A program made the position numbers and the translations under genes. This document shows, piece by piece, positions 60,236 to 64,000 of a stretch of DNA of 64,000 nucleotides. Source of the stretch: Chaetoderma sp. LZ-2023a (lineage: Eukaryota > Mollusca > Caudofoveata > Chaetodermatida > Chaetodermatidae); the NCBI GenBank assembly GCA_034401795.1, contig CM067371.1, forward strand, positions 75,474,833 through 75,538,832. Direction: 5' to 3'. The notes below the pieces were generated by a model. It saw only the letters and a list, made by a program, of their open reading frames with translations. It was not told the DNA's origin and made no database searches. Positions within the stretch are counted from its first letter, which is position 1. Each line of letters begins with the position of its first letter.

Positions 60236-60298
60236 ATTTCTAGCTATGCCATGCCCATTTCTAGCTATGCCATGCCAATTTCTAGCTATACTCCACCC
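60236..60298 (+). repeat. Three-copy 21-bp tandem repeat
   Basis: 'tttctagctatgccatgccca' repeated three times with decay in the third. Part of the dispersed foldback family. Confidence 0.65.
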
Positions 60299-60679
60299 AC
60301 CTTGTACGTGTGTTTGAATCAATGTTAACACTTTGATCCCTGAATTCCCAGAATCTTAATTTCAGTGTAACTCTACAGGTAAGTTGTTGAATATTTTTTA
60401 CATAATTTGTTGCTAAATTATTCCCAATAACAGACTTGTAAATTCACCAAAGACAAATGATTTAGACGTTTACTGTCGGACATTTCCACTTTCATAACGG
60501 GCCTACGTCATTTGATTCTAATGCCATCTAACAAGTGACATATTTTGATTATGACATCAGATACTTGAGTGACATATCAGATCCCTCCATTTCTACACAG
60601 ATTGAGTCTATGGCGAGGCAGGATAGTGGATGCATTAGCATTAAATCTTAGTAACTTATTCTCAAATGTTTGTCCACAG

Positions 60680-60880
60680 GGTGAGTTAATGCTACGCATC
60701 AAGAAGGAGTTGAGGAGTTGGAATGAGAACCTGAAAGCTGAGATGATGCCTATAGATGCTATTGAGTTCTCATTTTGGGTGGCACAGAACCTTCCCGTCG
60801 ATGACAAAAGAAGATTGTATTTGTTACGTTTAGACTGTGCAGTTCAGAGACTCAGATATGAGCTACAGCTAATGCAGACG
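60680..60880 (+). CDS. CRBN: Cereblon exon 7, DDB1-binding helices
   Basis: After tttgtccacag the exon reads GELMLRIKKELRSWNENLK, then IDAIEFSFWVAQNLPVDD and LDCAVQRLRYELQLMQT. These match the conserved LM-x-RIKK-x-L-x-W-x-ENL and LP-x-DD segments of cereblon. It is 67 codons, phase 0 on both sides, with donor GTGAGG at 60881. The next exon (CULT domain, with its CxxC zinc ligands) is not found before DIRS element D starts at 61374. Confidence 0.95.
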
Positions 60881-61373
60881 GTGAGGTTTTGTTACCTTTT
60901 AGATCCAGCAAATTGTTTGTGATTTAAGAAATGGTCTGTTGAATAGTTTGAAATTGTTTTCAAAATAACTAATTGTTTTCCTCTTTGGTCTCCTTGAAAT
61001 ATAGATAATTGAATTTTATTGATAGAATCAGTGAACATTTGAAATAACTGGCCCTCAAAAGAGCAGATGACCTGGTAAATGAGACCACTTCCGCTGATCA
61101 CTCTTCGAAAATGTTCAAAGCATTTAGAAATGGCACCATGCAGCAACTACTCTCCATACACAATTCTGATGGACACATGAGACGTCTACAAGATGGGAAT
61201 CGACATATCATGTGCATTTGATACTATCAAAAGATCATGAAATCTTCAATTCATCTATCAAGCTGAATGTGACAATGACGAATTATGCCTGATGAGCCTC
61301 CTACTGGCAAGCATAAAATTAATTGTTTTCGTCCAATCAATTCTTTCCTCAAAATTTGACACATCAATAGGAT
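60881..61373. other. Start of cereblon intron 7; no exon found
   Basis: Contains a half copy of the tgttgaat-type repeat (about 60938-60985). No CULT-domain coding seen. Confidence 0.45.
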
Positions 61374-61564
61374 TTTCACATCAAGAGTATACTTACCTCC
61401 CTAATACTTTTGATATTGCTAAATATTGGCTTTCACTCAATAAACACTCAGATTAAAACAGTTAGGTGCCCCTACTGGGCAGGGAGTCAGAGCGTAGTCT
61501 GGAGGATGCCAGCCCCACCACCGCGCATGCGCAGACTAGCACTTCCTCTTTGCTAATTTATTGG
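61374..61564 (+). repeat. Element D: left inverted terminal repeat
   Basis: Aligns with the left repeats of A-C to 'aatttattggc'. Confidence 0.85.
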
Positions 61565-61657
61565 CTGAGAGTGTACACATGCTTTTGTGTTAGAAACTTT
61601 CTATACTCTTTTCGAAGCTTTTTGAGACGGTTTGGTAGAAGTTTATCCCTGATAAAG

Positions 61658-61708
61658 ATGGCAGAGAGAGCGACTTCGCCACAGGAGGGCCTTGGACCTT
61701 TAACTCAG
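61658..61708 (+). CDS. Element D: 17-codon exon 1 of gag
   Basis: Reads MAERATSPQEGLGPLTQ and ends CAG|GTGACT. Phase-0 join to 62475 gives ...LTQ-RPGCASCGRF. Differs from A at seven residues with no length change. Confidence 0.65.
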
Positions 61709-62474
61709 GTGACTTCTAGTAAAATTAGCGAGTTTTGTCCCGTTGTAATGTGTTTCCGGGACTCGCGCTAAACGTGATAAGCGCCTTGATTAGTTGGTTT
61801 ATTTCAACTAGGTGCTATATAAGACTAATCTCTCTTTGTGTTTATGTCCACAGGTCTGTGTGAAGAAATATAATGGACATGACATCAGCAGAGGGTTTGT
61901 GTCTCTCCACCATGGTTCCATTTCCTACTAATACTGTTAGGTTATCTAACCAAAAATTCTATGTCCAGTGAGTTGGAGGCCTATTATAAATGTCTTCTCA
62001 CTTTGCCCTCTTGATCCAATTCCTTCCCCTAGAGGTGGAGAGAGTTAAGAGGCGTTCAGTGGTGGAGTGCTCCAGTTCATCAGGTTGGATGGTTTGTCTA
62101 GACAAGGTGTCAGGTATCTAATTATTGATATGAGGTGATGTTAATTATTTAGAGGAAAGGGAGATAATTAACACTATTTGCCATTGTTATCAGTATATAT
62201 CTGATGCTTGTGTAGTCGAAATGTCCATTCTGCACATGTTCTGGTTAGAGATACAATTCGTCCTTGCACTGGGATGTTTGTTGGGGATCGATTTTTTCCT
62301 GTCATAGGATTAATGACGTCATAATCAGCCTTGCTCTTTATTAACAATTACAGTTGTCCGAAAGCTGGTTTCTGATAAATTATGATCTTTATGATCATTT
62401 TTCCTTCTCTTGAGTTGGTGAGTTTCTAAGCTTAACTAGATTGCTCATACTCCTCGTCCTTTGGCCTTTTTCAG

Positions 62475-64000
62475 AGACCTGGTTGTGCGTCCTGTGGACG
62501 ATTTTTGAGGGACAAGTTTGGTCCTCATCTCTGTTTTCAGTGTAGCCCCTGTGGTCCCTTGCTTAATTGCGAGATATGTAAGCAGTGGGGGGGCGAGCTA
62601 ATGTCCGAATTCTTGTGCTTGCAGGCGAAGGACAAGGTGGTGGAGGAGGAGAAGAAGAGGAAGCTGAAAAAAGAGGTTGTAAGTAAGAAGGGTAAGAGGA
62701 AGGCCTCGTCCGCGGTGGACATGGAGGCCTTCCGGACCGAGATGTTGGGAGAGATGAGGAGGACAATAAAGGATTTGGTTCCAGAGTTGCTTCGTGGCAT
62801 GCTTCCTGGACCAAATCCTTTGTTGGCCTCATCATCTGCTTCGGAGCAGGTAATCCCCGCCTCTGAATCACCGTTCCTTAGTACGCTTCCGTTGTTTGAA
62901 GATTCAGAGGTGGCCCCATTAGAGGGGGCGTTCCACGACCCTGGCAGCAGGCTTATTGCCGCGCCCAATAGGGACCGTGGACGGTTGTCGCTGGAACCCG
63001 CGGGCTGCTTATCAGTCCAGGGGTATCCGCACACCGCGGGTGCCAGTACCTCGTATGGCACCTTCCCTGGCCAGTCTGGGTTAGCTCTCTTTGCTGACCC
63101 GGAGTCTAATCTGTCTGGCCAGGAGGATGAGGATTACCTGTTGGGGTCGCCGTCCCAGGACGTGGACATGGATTATGACGTCTGTGCACCCCTCGCGGGG
63201 AATACGGGCTCCTTATTCCACGGTTCTACTCTCCCAGGGGTAGAATCCACGGTTCAGACTGTGGCCCTGGGCGCTGAAGGCCAGCGTTACCGCATACCTC
63301 GGCTTGCCGAGAGTGTCGCTGGTGCTGGCCGGGGCCGTGGTGGGGCGGTATATGCCCCGCGCTCTACCACGGCGCCTGCTCCTGGTCAAACCAGTGATAT
63401 TAGCATGCCGGTATTGTCAGGCCCGCATGCTCTCCCTGGCTTGCCAGGGATATCAGCGTACCCGCCGTCAAGCTCTGTTGCTTGCGCTCAGGAGGAAGAC
63501 GAAGGCCCCCGTCTTGTAGAGCGCTCGCAGCTAGCCACGGAGGAGGATTGGTCTGACTCTTGCCAGTGGTTGGTGAGTGTTAGACCAGATCTGCCCGTGG
63601 AGCAGTCGGCTAGCCAGCGTGATCACAGGCCGTGGTTAGCTGGTAAGCCTACTGCTAACGCTATGCCTTCTCTGCCGCTGGCAGAGCATGTCGTTGACAT
63701 GTTCGAGGCGGCGGAGACGTCCATTAAGTCGAGTGGACGTCTCGCTAAGGCCCCGCGCGAGGTGGCCAGGCGTTGTCGCATCGTGCCCCTGGACTACCAG
63801 CGGTACGGTGTGGTACCTAAGCCGAGCGTGGATGACCGCGCGGCTTTGGGTGAGGATGCGCGGCCAGGCTCCCGGTCTGACACGGGAGTCTTGTGTTCGA
63901 ACGCGTTGCGTTCAGCAAATACCGCGTTGCGTGATGCGGAGGAGAGTGGGAGGGCTTCGATTGCCGCTCTGTCCCACGTCTCCCAGCTGTTACAAGGGGT
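62475..64000 (+). CDS. Element D: gag, open to the right edge
   Basis: After the acceptor ggcctttttcag the frame reads RPGCASCGRF, CFQCSPCG, CEIC, a Lys/Glu-rich helix, MEAFRTEMLGEM, EEDWSDSCQWLV and AEHVVDMFEAAE. It has no stop to position 64000 (over 500 codons). The G-run has the normal seven residues, unlike copy C. Whether pol is intact cannot be seen. Confidence 0.88.

Larger units (their letters stand above)
61374..64000 (+). mobile_element. DIRS-type retrotransposon D, 5' part only
   Basis: Begins (t)tttcacatcaag and matches A-C through the terminal repeat, exon 1 and gag. It runs off the right edge within gag. Tip variant cacatc as in B; gag closer to A and C. Confidence 0.92.

Noticed and set aside
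60569-60679. Upstream extension of cereblon exon 7
   Set aside because: The frame is open but the residues do not resemble cereblon, a tttgtccacag acceptor stands at 60679, and exon 6 joins here in phase.
1-64000. tRNA, rRNA or other structured RNA genes
   Set aside because: No cloverleaf or rRNA-like block was recognised. The SINE at 21483 showed no clear A/B boxes by eye.

Overview
This is animal nuclear DNA: spliced genes with GT/AG introns, many decayed retroelement fragments, foldback MITEs and satellites, and no bacterial gene organisation. The repeat types (DIRS-type tyrosine-recombinase retrotransposons, CR1/L2-like LINEs, dispersed units containing 'agctcacctgg') suggest a marine invertebrate, most likely a lophotrochozoan such as a bivalve mollusc. 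The species call is inference.

The only host gene I recognise is cereblon (CRBN), the substrate receptor of CRL4 ubiquitin ligases, on the + strand. Seven exons (7371-7446, 17751-17875, 18572-18774, 27840-28007, 30380-30560, 47299-47364, 60680-60880) join without a frame break into 340 codons. They cover the acidic N-terminus, the Lon-type domain and the helical DDB1-binding region. The C-terminal CULT (thalidomide-binding) exons must lie beyond the right edge. The 22-codon exon 6 is isolated between two large insertions.

Layout. 1-3.4 kb: a decayed minus-strand DIRS-type element (F), gag and RT/RNase H. 3.4-5.4 kb: hairpins, an unrecognised serine-rich ORF and a 169-bp tandem duplication. 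5.5-6.3 kb: a minus-strand PHD-finger ORF, probably LINE-derived. 7.3 kb: CRBN promoter and exon 1. Intron 1 holds LINE debris and a satellite array split by a LINE. Intron 3 holds satellites and an old, 3'-truncated DIRS copy (E). Intron 5 holds two complete DIRS elements, A (31371-38427) and B (40171-47201). Intron 6 holds a complete copy C (48774-55817). A fourth young copy, D, starts at 61374 downstream of exon 7 and runs off the edge. Copies A-E are all in the sense orientation of CRBN.

The DIRS elements have the full architecture: inverted terminal repeats with a longer right end, an internal region complementary to the joined ends (the circle junction), gag with an N-terminal zinc-binding motif, RT-RNase H with a Dam-methyltransferase-like tail, and a tyrosine recombinase in a frame overlapping pol by about 2 kb. 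Three points stand out. First, every copy A-E has an upstream 17-codon open exon ending in CAG|GTGA, which can splice in phase 0 over about 760 nt onto gag. Second, a GGGGC pentamer run at the gag-pol boundary has 2, 3 or 4 units in C, B and A and accounts for whether pol is in the -1, +1 or same frame as gag. Third, element C sits in a tandem repeat whose sister units allow the empty site to be inferred, showing insertion without target-site duplication.
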